From: Nitrospirota bacterium
GTDB lineage: Bacteria > Nitrospirota > Thermodesulfovibrionia > Thermodesulfovibrionales > UBA6898
Reading direction: 5' to 3'
Length of the DNA stretch: 34,652 nt
Assembly: GCA_004321925.1 (NCBI GenBank)
Contig: SCQH01000061.1
Coordinates: 1 to 34,652, forward strand
Made by a program: the position numbers and the translations under genes. Below, one piece after another: positions 16,333 to 23,681 of the stretch. The notes beneath the pieces are model-generated. The model had not been told where the DNA came from. It was given only the letters and a program-made list of their open reading frames with translations, and searched no databases. Numbering within the stretch: the first letter of the stretch is position 1; each line of letters opens with the position of its first letter.

Positions 16333-17892
16333 ATGCAGGGCGAGACTGATACAGCCGGCAGTATGAGCAAGTGGATTGTGGCCCTGACCGTGATGCTCCC
16401 GACGCTCATCGAGATCGTGGACACCTCGGTCGTGAACGTCTCGCTCGACAGCATCAGGGGGAGCCTCTCGGCCGGCATCGACGAGTCCACCTGGACCATT
16501 ACCTCATACCTCGTCTCAAATGCGATCATCATCCCGATGACCGGCTGGCTCAGCAGGGTCTTTGGCAGGAAGCGGTACCTCATCTTTTCGATCATGCTCT
16601 TCACCTTCAGTTCCTTTCTCTGCGGCATATCCTGGAACCTTCAGAGCCTGGTCTTCTTCAGGATACTCCAGGGCATGGGCGGCGGTGCGCTCCAGCCCAT
16701 ATCCCAGTCGATCCTGCTTGAGACCTTTCCGCGAAAGCAGCACGGCATGGCGATGGCCATCTTTGGTGTTGGCATCATGTTCGGTCCGATCATCGGGCCC
16801 CTGCTGGGCGGCTGGATAACCGACAATTGGTCCTGGCACTGGATCTTCTTCATCAACATCCCGATCGGGGTACTCTCCGTCCTTATGGCGATGCTCTTTA
16901 TCGTGGACCCTCCCTACATGAAACGGATGAGCATGAAGATAGACTACTGGGGGCTTGCCCTGCTGGCGCTCGGTCTTGGCTGCCTGCAGATCGTCCTGGA
17001 CAAGGGGCAGATGGAAGACTGGTTCTCCTCGAACTTCATCACGACCATGACCCTGATATCCGTGGTCTCCCTGGCCCTGTTCCTGTATGTCGAGAGCGTC
17101 GTCGAGCACCCGATCATGAACCTCAAGACCTTCAAGAATATCTCCTTCAGCACGGGAAATATCGTCATGTTCTTTGCCTTTTTCAACCTCTTCGGCAGCA
17201 TCGTCCTGCTGCCTGTTTATCTGCAGACCCTTATGGGCTATACCTCGACGCTCTCGGGGATGGTGCTCGGTCCGGGCGGGATCGCCACGCTCATCGCGAT
17301 GCCCGTGGCAGGAAGGCTGATCACAAAGATGAACCCCAAGGCCCTGCTTGGCTTCGGCATTGTGGTGTCGGCATACTCCACGTATCTTATGTCCCAGTTC
17401 AGCCTGCAGGCGGACTTTAATACGGTCATATGGCCGAGGATAGTCCTGGGTATCGGCATGGGTTTTCTCTTTATCCCTCTGACGACCCTGACCATGTCGA
17501 GCATCCGGAAAGAGGATATGGGTAATGCCTCGGCGATCTATAATCTTTTGAGGAACCTTGGCGGAAGTTTCGGGGTTGCCTTCGTCACCACGATGATCGC
17601 CCGGCGGGCCCAGTTCCATCAGGTCAGACTTGCCGACCACCTGACCCCTTTTGACCGGAGCTTCCAGTCAGCCTCCCAGGGCGCGGCACAGTATCTGCAG
17701 CTTCAGGGGATGGACAGCGTCTCTGCGGGTCAGGGCGGGCTCGGGGCCCTGTACGGTCAGATGATAAAACAGGCGGCGATGCTTTCGTTCAATGACGCCT
17801 TCCATCTGCTGAGCGTTTTTATGATCTGTATCCTTCCCCTGGTGCTCCTGATGAGGGCCGGGAAGGGTGAGGCCCCGGCCGGTATGCACTGA
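16333..17892 (+). CDS. emrB: EmrB/QacA-type MFS drug:proton antiporter (DHA2, 14 TM)
   Basis: 519 residues starting on the base after the cytochrome stop. The pattern is that of 14-TM DHA2 transporters: a motif near DTSVVNVSLDSIRGSL, motif A GWLSRVFGRKRYLIF, motif B/C region FRILQGMGGGALQPISQSIL, and GIMFGPIIGPLLGGWITDNW. The C-terminal half continues with hydrophobic helices to the end. EmrB exports hydrophobic compounds or uncouplers in exchange for protons and passes them through EmrA and TolC, both encoded upstream in the same run. It is the last gene of the operon and is followed by a perfect hairpin. Confidence 0.93.
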   Translation: MQGETDTAGSMSKWIVALTVMLPTLIEIVDTSVVNVSLDSIRGSLSAGIDESTWTITSYLVSNAIIIPMTGWLSRVFGRKRYLIFSIMLFTFSSFLCGISWNLQSLVFFRILQGMGGGALQPISQSILLETFPRKQHGMAMAIFGVGIMFGPIIGPLLGGWITDNWSWHWIFFINIPIGVLSVLMAMLFIVDPPYMKRMSMKIDYWGLALLALGLGCLQIVLDKGQMEDWFSSNFITTMTLISVVSLALFLYVESVVEHPIMNLKTFKNISFSTGNIVMFFAFFNLFGSIVLLPVYLQTLMGYTSTLSGMVLGPGGIATLIAMPVAGRLITKMNPKALLGFGIVVSAYSTYLMSQFSLQADFNTVIWPRIVLGIGMGFLFIPLTTLTMSSIRKEDMGNASAIYNLLRNLGGSFGVAFVTTMIARRAQFHQVRLADHLTPFDRSFQSASQGAAQYLQLQGMDSVSAGQGGLGALYGQMIKQAAMLSFNDAFHLLSVFMICILPLVLLMRAGKGEAPAGMH

Positions 17893-17912
17893 GCCCTGCC
17901 GGCTGCCCCTGA

Positions 17913-17955
17913 AACGATCGATCCCGGGACTCATACAGCCCCGGGATCGATCGTT
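17913..17955. terminator. perfect 16-bp hairpin between convergent genes
   Basis: Bases 17913-17928 (AACGATCGATCCCGGG) are perfectly complementary to 17940-17955 around an 11-base loop. The stem contains the self-palindrome CGATCG on both arms. It lies between the EmrB stop and the stop of the actin-like gene on the other strand, so it can serve both directions. No T-run follows. Confidence 0.65.
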
Positions 17956-17999
17956 CTAACTATGTGCGGGCGAAACGCCCTTCGGTGAGAGGACTACGC

Positions 18000-19028
18000 C
18001 TACAGGGGCTCCCAGTATTTCACCGGCATGTCCTTGGCGAGCTTAATGGCCCCGTCCGAGCCTGCAAACAGGGGGTCCTGCACACAGGTCACGTTGCAGG
18101 GCCCGTATTCCTTCAGCGCATCCTGCAGGTATTCCTTGATGCCCCTGATGAGGCTGCCGCCGCCGGCCAGGACGATGTTGTTCTTTATCTTGACCTGGAA
18201 TTCCGGATCGAACCGCGCGATCATCTCGATCGTTGTCTCGGTCAGGGCAGGCAGGATGCTTTCACAGGCCCGCTTTATCTCATTTTTGATATCATGCATG
18301 ACCGGCTTGCCGGCAACAGGTATCTCGACCCGGATGTCCTCGTCGAGGTCCCTGACAAAGCTGTACTGCTCCTTGAACTGGCGGACCATGTTCTTGTTGA
18401 ACCGGGAGCCAGGATATTTTTCGATCAGATAGCTGTAGAGCTGGTCGTCGATATAGTCACCCGCGGTCAGGATCGTCTTCTGGTCATCCTCCGACGGGAT
18501 GGTGCCGTGCATGATGCAGAAGTCGGTCGTGCCTGCCCCGATGTCTATCACGAGTGAATTATTCAGCAGGTTCATGCCATAGGCCACGGCAAAGGGTTCT
18601 GTAACGACCATCAGGGAATGGACGAAGTCTGTCACGGCCTTCCTGATGGCGAGCTTATTGACCTTGAGCGTATCGGCAGGCACCCCGACCACCGCGAATA
18701 TCTTCTGATCGGGTGCGGGCTCTGCCAGTTCGATGAGATACTTTATGATATCCTTGACCGCCTCTTCGTTCCTGCTGATGCCCTCCTTGATGACCCCGTG
18801 CTCAAGGGGCCGGCAGAGGTCCAGGGAAAGCCTGTTCTGAAGGGCCTCGGCGCCGAAGAGGACCGGCTTGCCAACGACCTGTGCCGCGATGAAGTCCTTC
18901 GGCCATCCAACATAGCTTTCGATCCACTGGCGCGTACCGTTGCTGGCGGATATGGAACTCCGTGAGGTGCCGAGGTCTATCCCTGCGTAAAGGATATTCT
19001 CATTTTTCTGTATGTCGTCTTGCTTCAT
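18000..19028 (-). CDS. MamK-like bacterial actin
   Basis: 342 residues, the length of MamK. The actin ATPase core is complete: phosphate-1 GIDLGTSRSS (16-25), the hydrolysis Glu144 in VVTEPFAVAYG, phosphate-2 VIDIGAGTTD (160-169, Asp162) and the adenosine loop NIVLAGGGSLIRG. Compared from memory with Magnetospirillum MamK, blocks such as VGWPKD, AVVGVPA, LNNSLVIDIGAGTTDFC, GTIPSEDDQKT, KEQYSFV and a C-terminal YWEPL agree closely. Glu144 and Asp162 sit one residue from MamK's catalytic Glu143 and Asp161. MamK forms filaments that align magnetosomes. AAGGAG 9 bases before the ATG supports the start. The gene overlaps the amidase gene upstream by 29 bases. No other magnetosome gene is visible, so the cell role may differ. 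Confidence 0.85.
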   Translation of the reverse strand: MKQDDIQKNENILYAGIDLGTSRSSISASNGTRQWIESYVGWPKDFIAAQVVGKPVLFGAEALQNRLSLDLCRPLEHGVIKEGISRNEEAVKDIIKYLIELAEPAPDQKIFAVVGVPADTLKVNKLAIRKAVTDFVHSLMVVTEPFAVAYGMNLLNNSLVIDIGAGTTDFCIMHGTIPSEDDQKTILTAGDYIDDQLYSYLIEKYPGSRFNKNMVRQFKEQYSFVRDLDEDIRVEIPVAGKPVMHDIKNEIKRACESILPALTETTIEMIARFDPEFQVKIKNNIVLAGGGSLIRGIKEYLQDALKEYGPCNVTCVQDPLFAGSDGAIKLAKDMPVKYWEPL

Positions 19029-20052
19029 GGGTCACGTCTCCTTTATTGAGATATTCTAAGATTCCTAATTCCAGATAACGGGCGATGTTCTCCCTGTGGG
19101 ATTCAGTATTAAGCTGGACCTCCTCTTCCTTGCTGCTGAGGCAGGATACCTCAGCCAGAACAGAGGGGACATCCACCCCGAGCAGAACGACAAAGGGGGC
19201 GCGCTTGACCCCGAAGTTATATGCGGTGCCGGTCTCCTTCCTCATATTCATGAAGAGCTTCTTTTGTATGGAGGCGGCAAATTCCTTCGACTCCTGGAGC
19301 TTCATCGTATCGCCGATCTTCCCGATGATCTCTCTGAAATCGCTGTTGCCGTAGCTTGATTCTGCATTCTCCTGCTCTGCCAGCTTCAGTATCTTGGGGT
19401 CCGACGAAGGCCCGAAATAATAGGTCTCGATGATATTGATCGGCCGGGACGGCAGGTAGTTGAGGTGTATCGAGAGGAAGAGGTCGGCCTTGCTGGCCTT
19501 GGCCATCTCGACCCTCCGGTTAAGCGGCACGGTAACGTCAGAGTCGCGGGTCAGCACGATATTGTAATTGCCGTATTTCTTCAGCCGGTCCCTGAGCCGT
19601 TTGGCAATATCAAGGGCGATGTCCTTTTCTTTGGTCCCCATCTCACCCTTGGTGCCGGTGTCGTTGCCGCCATGCCCCGGGTCGATCATGATCGTTCTGA
19701 CACCGAGGCCGAATATCCTGCTGATCGGCATGCCGGGTGAACTGATAAAGGACTTGTAATTGGACGGACCCTCCTCCGAGACCCCGCCGGCTGACGGCTG
19801 GTAGGCCTTCTGGAACGTGTTTGCCGTTATCTGGCTGCGCTGCTGCATGGGCGTCGGGACAAAGCTTTCCTGGAACATGAGGATCATCAGGGATATGAGG
19901 AAGGGCAGCATGAGCCTCTTCGCAGAATAAAAGCGCGTCTTGTAGATGACCGCAGGACCCTTCCCGACGATCCTGAGGTTTTCCTCATAGACACCGCGCA
20001 GGATATCTTTCCTGACCCGCTGCTCCTTATTCCATGGAAAAAAGCGTTTCAT
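19000..20052 (-). CDS. membrane-anchored N-acetylmuramoyl-L-alanine amidase (Amidase_3)
   Basis: 350 residues. A basic cytoplasmic N-terminus of about 46 residues precedes one TM helix (about 47-61, LMLPFLISLMILMF), then a linker to residue 115. The amidase_3 domain (115-340) keeps all zinc and catalytic residues: His127 in IDPGHGGND, Glu142 in TKEKDIAL, His196 in FLSIHLNY and catalytic Glu301 in VLAEVSCLS. The enzyme cleaves the bond between MurNAc and L-Ala in peptidoglycan, typically to split septa or remodel the wall. Most AmiA/B/C enzymes are freely secreted with an AMIN domain; this one is a type II membrane protein without AMIN. It is translated just before, and overlaps, the MamK-like gene, suggesting filament-guided wall cutting (inference). 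Confidence 0.88.
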   Translation of the reverse strand: MKRFFPWNKEQRVRKDILRGVYEENLRIVGKGPAVIYKTRFYSAKRLMLPFLISLMILMFQESFVPTPMQQRSQITANTFQKAYQPSAGGVSEEGPSNYKSFISSPGMPISRIFGLGVRTIMIDPGHGGNDTGTKGEMGTKEKDIALDIAKRLRDRLKKYGNYNIVLTRDSDVTVPLNRRVEMAKASKADLFLSIHLNYLPSRPINIIETYYFGPSSDPKILKLAEQENAESSYGNSDFREIIGKIGDTMKLQESKEFAASIQKKLFMNMRKETGTAYNFGVKRAPFVVLLGVDVPSVLAEVSCLSSKEEEVQLNTESHRENIARYLELGILEYLNKGDVTHEARRHTEK

Positions 20053-20060
20053 AGTGAATA

Positions 20061-20073
20061 GTTACAATGTAAC
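20061..20073. promoter_or_regulatory. perfect palindrome over the amidase promoter (putative operator)
   Basis: GTTACAATGTAAC is a perfect 6+1+6 palindrome 9 bases upstream of the amidase start. It covers the predicted -10 element (TACATT on the - strand, 20066-20071). The matching regulator is unknown. Confidence 0.4.
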
Positions 20074-20094
20074 AGTTTACTGAGAAAAATTCAA
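20066..20094 (-). promoter_or_regulatory. putative sigma70 promoter of the amidase-actin pair
   Basis: On the - strand, TTGAAT (20089-20094) and TACATT (20066-20071) are 17 bases apart, each matching 4 of 6 consensus bases. Transcription would start near 20059, leaving a very short leader before the amidase ATG at 20052. Confidence 0.4.
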
Positions 20095-20135
20095 ATGTCA
20101 GCAGGTCCGCATATTGTGTATACTATCAGTTCCCT

Positions 20136-20164
20136 TTGTCATAACCGGCAATCTGTGGTATCTT
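20136..20164 (+). promoter_or_regulatory. putative sigma70 promoter of the universal stress protein gene
   Basis: TTGTCA at 20136-20141 (5 of 6) and TATCTT at 20159-20164 (4 of 6) are 17 bases apart. GGAGG at 20180-20184 then lies 7 bases before the ATG at 20192. Confidence 0.45.
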
Positions 20165-20191
20165 GTTGTTGTCTGTACCGGAGGTTAGAAT

Positions 20192-21094
20192 ATGAAAATA
20201 CTGCTGGCGGTGGACGGGTCAGAATACTCCGAGGAGGCTGCCAGAGCGCTGACCTGCATGGATCTGACCGAGCAGGACGAGATCATGCTCGTCCATGTGG
20301 TCAGTTGGGTGCCGTTCCAGTATGACGCTGCGTCCTACTATGAAAATCTGAAGCAGATCAAGCAGGACGTGGCCCCGAGGATCATCGACTCGGCCCTCAG
20401 GCTGCTCACCCCGGTAAAGGCCAGGATCAGTACTGCGATCATCGACGGTTCGCCTGACCGGTATATCGCGGAGACTGCGGCTGAGGCCGGCATGGACCTT
20501 ATTGTCATGGGCGCGCGGGGGGTCAAGGGCATGAAGTCCGTCCTTATCGGCAGTGTCACCAAGGCGGTGGCCCTTCATGCCTCAAAACCGGTGCTGGTCA
20601 TCAAGCCCGGATTCTGCGGCCGGGCAGCCGGCGGGAAGATGCGGGTGATCCTGGCGGTCGACGGGTCTGAATCATCGGAGCAGGCGGCAATGATGCTTGC
20701 CGCAATGCCGCTCGGTAATGCCGTCGAGATAACCATATTCAATGCCATCTGGTCTGACTTCTCCGATATCCCGGAGCGGTTCGTTGCCGAGATAAACGAC
20801 CGGGTCAAGGACGTCATCGCCGAAAACAGGACCCAGGAGTTCAAGGACTCCGAGCAGGTCCTTGAAAAGGCCCAACAATTTCTCAGGGACAGGTTCAGCA
20901 GCATTTCCCTGGTCTCCCGGGTCGGCGACCCTTCGCAGGAAATAATGAAGATCGCAGAGGTCAGGGACGCCAGCATGATCGTGGCAGGCTGCCGGGGGCT
21001 CAGGGGCATACCCGGCATGATGGGCAGCGTCTCGAGGAATATCCTGACCCATGCCGGCTGTTCCGTCCTCATCGGAAGGACCTGCACCGGATAG
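20192..21094 (+). CDS. tandem universal stress protein (two UspA domains)
   Basis: 300 residues made of two UspA domains. Domain 1 (1-145) begins MKILLAVDGSEYSEEAARAL and ends with the ATP loop GARGVKGMKSVLIGS, an exact G-2X-G-9X-G(S) pattern. Domain 2 (about 150-300) begins MRVILAVDGSESSEQAAMML and has GCRGLRGIPGMMGS, one residue short of that pattern, so ATP binding may be weaker there. Tandem Usp proteins act in the cytoplasm in stress, energy or redox adaptation, usually by binding ATP or sensing AMP. It is divergent from the amidase gene with its own promoter-like sequence, and 89 bases before EttA. Confidence 0.92.
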   Translation: MKILLAVDGSEYSEEAARALTCMDLTEQDEIMLVHVVSWVPFQYDAASYYENLKQIKQDVAPRIIDSALRLLTPVKARISTAIIDGSPDRYIAETAAEAGMDLIVMGARGVKGMKSVLIGSVTKAVALHASKPVLVIKPGFCGRAAGGKMRVILAVDGSESSEQAAMMLAAMPLGNAVEITIFNAIWSDFSDIPERFVAEINDRVKDVIAENRTQEFKDSEQVLEKAQQFLRDRFSSISLVSRVGDPSQEIMKIAEVRDASMIVAGCRGLRGIPGMMGSVSRNILTHAGCSVLIGRTCTG

Positions 21095-21183
21095 TCAGTT
21101 CTGCGGCGGGCATCGAAGCAGCCAAGGCATTGACCAAAATTTTGAATTAAACTCAAAGCAAATAAAGGAGGATATGGACGTAT

Positions 21184-22869
21184 ATGGCAAATGAACCGAA
21201 CAAGGTGATCTACTCCATGATCGGAGTGAGTAAATATCATGACAAGAAACAGGTACTGAAGGACATTTATCTGTCTTATTTTTATGGCGCAAAGATCGGT
21301 GTGCTCGGACTTAACGGCTCAGGGAAAAGCTCCCTCCTGCGCATCCTTGCGGGGGTCGACAAGGAGTTTGTCGGCCAGACCGTGCTTTCTCCGGGGCATA
21401 CGGTCGGGTTCCTGGAGCAGGAACCGCTGCTGGACGAGACAAAGACCGTTAAGCAGATCGTCGAGCAGGGCGTCCAGGAGACGGTTGATCTCATCAACGA
21501 GTTCAACAAGATCAACGAGAAGTTCGGCGAACCCATGTCCGACGACGAGATGGCGGCCCTCTGCGACAGGCAGGGGCAGGTGCAGGAGAAGCTCGACAAC
21601 CTCAATGCCTGGGACCTTGATTCCCGCCTTGAGATGGCGATGGACGCACTGAGATGTCCTCCGGGAGATACGCCGGTCAATGTCCTTTCAGGGGGAGAAA
21701 AAAGAAGGGTGGCCCTCTGCAGGCTCCTGCTTCAGAAGCCGGACATCCTGCTGCTGGACGAACCGACGAACCATCTCGACGCAGAGACGGTCGCGTGGCT
21801 TGAGCATCATCTGCAGCGTTACGAAGGCACCATCATCGCGGTCACCCATGACCGCTATTTCCTGGACAATGTGGCAGGCTGGATACTTGAACTCGACCGG
21901 GGGCAGGGCATTCCCTGGCAGGGGAACTACTCCTCCTGGCTCGACCAGAAGCAGACACGCCTGAAACAGGAGGAGAAGACCGAGAGCGAGCGCCAGAAGA
22001 CGCTCCAGAAGGAACTGGAGTGGATCAGGATGTCGCCGAAGGGCAGACATGCCAAATCGAAGGCCCGTATAACATCCTATGAGAACCTGCTCTCCCAGAA
22101 CAAGGAGAAGCTGGCGAAGGAGCTTGAGATCTACATCCCCCCGGGTCCCCGGCTCGGCTCGATCGTCATCGAGGCTGACAACATAACAAAGGCATACGGG
22201 GAGAATGTCCTGGTCGAGGGGATGACCTTTACGCTCCCTCCCGGCGGGATCATCGGGGTGATCGGCCCCAACGGAGCCGGCAAGACGACCCTGTTTCGGA
22301 TGATCACGGGCCAGGAGAAACCCGACTCCGGCACGATCAGGGTGGGCGAGACCGTGAAGCTGGCCTATGTGGACCAGTCGCGGGATGCGCTGGACCCCGA
22401 CAAGACCGTATGGGAGGTCATCTCCGGCGGGGATGACTCGATCCAGATAGGCTCACGGGCGGTCAATTCCCGCGCCTATGTCGGCCGGTTCAATTTCTCG
22501 GGCCAGGACCAGCAGAAAAAAGTGACCATGCTCTCCGGGGGCGAGCGCAACAGGGTCCATCTTGCGCGGATGCTGAAAGAGTCGGCAAACGTGCTGCTGC
22601 TGGACGAGCCGACGAACGACCTCGACGTCAATACGATGCGGGCGCTTGAAGAGGGGCTCGAAAACTTCGCCGGCTGTGCCGTTATCATAAGCCACGACCG
22701 CTGGTTCCTCGACCGGATAGCGACCCATATCCTGGCCTTTGAGGGCGACAGCAAAGTGGTCTGGTTCGACGGGAACTATTCGGAATACGAGGCTGACCGG
22801 CATGCCCGGCTCGGCGCTGCCGCTGACCAGCCGCACCGTATCAAATACCGCCATCTGACAAGAGAATAA
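21184..22869 (+). CDS. ettA: energy-dependent translational throttle protein EttA (ABC-F)
   Basis: 561 residues, close to the usual 555. Two ABC domains lack any TM part. The first has Walker A GLNGSGKSS (42-50), the signature LSGGEKRRVALCRLLL and Walker B LLLDEPTNHLD. The second has GPNGAGKTT, LSGGERNRVHLARML and LLLDEPTNDLD. The inserted arm (about 95-135) and the linker between domains (ELEWIRMSPKGRHAKSKARI and LEIYIPPGPRLG) are EttA-like. EttA binds the ribosomal E site and gates the first elongation step according to ATP/ADP ratio. AAGGAGG at 21165-21171 is 12 bases from the ATG at 21184; an ATG at 21174 opens only a 6-codon frame ending inside the gene start. Confidence 0.95.
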   Translation: MANEPNKVIYSMIGVSKYHDKKQVLKDIYLSYFYGAKIGVLGLNGSGKSSLLRILAGVDKEFVGQTVLSPGHTVGFLEQEPLLDETKTVKQIVEQGVQETVDLINEFNKINEKFGEPMSDDEMAALCDRQGQVQEKLDNLNAWDLDSRLEMAMDALRCPPGDTPVNVLSGGEKRRVALCRLLLQKPDILLLDEPTNHLDAETVAWLEHHLQRYEGTIIAVTHDRYFLDNVAGWILELDRGQGIPWQGNYSSWLDQKQTRLKQEEKTESERQKTLQKELEWIRMSPKGRHAKSKARITSYENLLSQNKEKLAKELEIYIPPGPRLGSIVIEADNITKAYGENVLVEGMTFTLPPGGIIGVIGPNGAGKTTLFRMITGQEKPDSGTIRVGETVKLAYVDQSRDALDPDKTVWEVISGGDDSIQIGSRAVNSRAYVGRFNFSGQDQQKKVTMLSGGERNRVHLARMLKESANVLLLDEPTNDLDVNTMRALEEGLENFAGCAVIISHDRWFLDRIATHILAFEGDSKVVWFDGNYSEYEADRHARLGAAADQPHRIKYRHLTRE

Positions 22870-22920
22870 CGAAGAAGTTTGAAACAAAAGAAAAGACGAA
22901 AATAATAAGGAGAATTACCC

Positions 22921-23103
22921 ATGGCTATGAACGTTGAGATCAAGAATAACAAGCTGTACATCGAGATCGACCTGGAGACCCCGACCCCGTCGGCATCAGG
23001 CAAAACACTCGTGGTCGCAAGCACGAGGGGAAATGCCGTCACCACGGCGAAAGTAAATGACAAATTTGTCACTATCGGCCTGAACGCCTATATCAAACCG
23101 TAA
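22921..23103 (+). CDS. small conserved protein of unknown function (60 residues)
   Basis: 60 residues with AAGGAG a few bases before the ATG. It begins MAMNVEIKNNKLYIEIDLE and contains TPSASGKTLVVASTRGNAVT and KFVTIGLNAYIKP. I recall similar 60-residue proteins with the SGKTLVVAST and GLNAYIK blocks in distant bacteria, but no function. It has no signal, TM helix or Cys. The alternating pattern suggests an all-beta fold. It follows EttA by 51 bases on the same strand, possibly cotranscribed, and converges with CvpA. Confidence 0.75.
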   Translation: MAMNVEIKNNKLYIEIDLETPTPSASGKTLVVASTRGNAVTTAKVNDKFVTIGLNAYIKP

Positions 23104-23138
23104 AAAGAAGTTTGATGTTAGAAATAAGGGAAAGTAAC

Positions 23139-23675
23139 TTATTCGTTTTCTGACCGGAGCAGTTCGAGGAGTTCGATCCTTTTTTTGTACTTGACCTTGA
23201 TGTCTTCAGGGACCGCCGCCATGAAGAGCTTCGACGCTGTGATGATATGCGGCACAGTCAGTGAATCCCTGAACATGGCGTTCCCTGAGGGCAGGAAGGC
23301 CAGCATGATGATCAGGACGACCATGGTGATCAGCACACCCTTGAGGAGACCTGCTGCCCCGCCGAGGAGCCTGTTGGCCCAACTCAGGCCGGCGAGTTTC
23401 AGGACCCTGGTGGCCAGCCTGCCGAGCAGGAAAGAGACGATGATGCAGAGGATGAAGATCGACAAAAAGCCTATGATCCGGGCGGTGCCCTGGTTGATGT
23501 CCGGCAGCAGGCCGGCTATCTTCAGGTAGTAGCGCGTCGAAAGGATATAGCCCGCAATAAGGCCTCCGAGGCCGAAGACCTGGACGACCAGCCCCTTCCA
23601 TAATCCCAGGGCAATAGTAATGCCGATGATGGTCAGGACAAACAGATCAAAGAGGCTGATGTCAGGCAGTCCCAT
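23139..23675 (-). CDS. cvpA: CvpA-family membrane protein
   Basis: 178 residues with four predicted TM helices: about 9-27, 29-48, 64-86 and 100-126. The N-terminal DLFVLTIIGITIALGLWKGL and the loop with RLLGGAAGLLKGVLI are characteristic of the CvpA family (colicin V production protein). Members sit in the inner membrane and have been linked to envelope stress and peptidoglycan upkeep; the exact activity is unknown. Its start is 6 bases from the RNase J stop, so it is the last gene of the argD-argF-rnj-cvpA operon. Confidence 0.88.
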   Translation of the reverse strand: MGLPDISLFDLFVLTIIGITIALGLWKGLVVQVFGLGGLIAGYILSTRYYLKIAGLLPDINQGTARIIGFLSIFILCIIVSFLLGRLATRVLKLAGLSWANRLLGGAAGLLKGVLITMVVLIIMLAFLPSGNAMFRDSLTVPHIITASKLFMAAVPEDIKVKYKKRIELLELLRSENE

Positions 23676-23681
23676 GTGCCG

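Noticed and set aside
16516-17640. 374-residue open frame opposite the EmrB gene
   Set aside because: Highly charged antisense shadow of a hydrophobic protein gene, without ribosome site or known domain.
18000-20052. Magnetosome gene island
   Set aside because: Only the MamK-like gene is present; the neighbours are not mam, mms or mad genes.
23123-23143. Terminator between the 60-residue gene and cvpA
   Set aside because: Only a 6-bp AT-rich stem with a 9-base loop that overlaps the cvpA stop; too weak to call.
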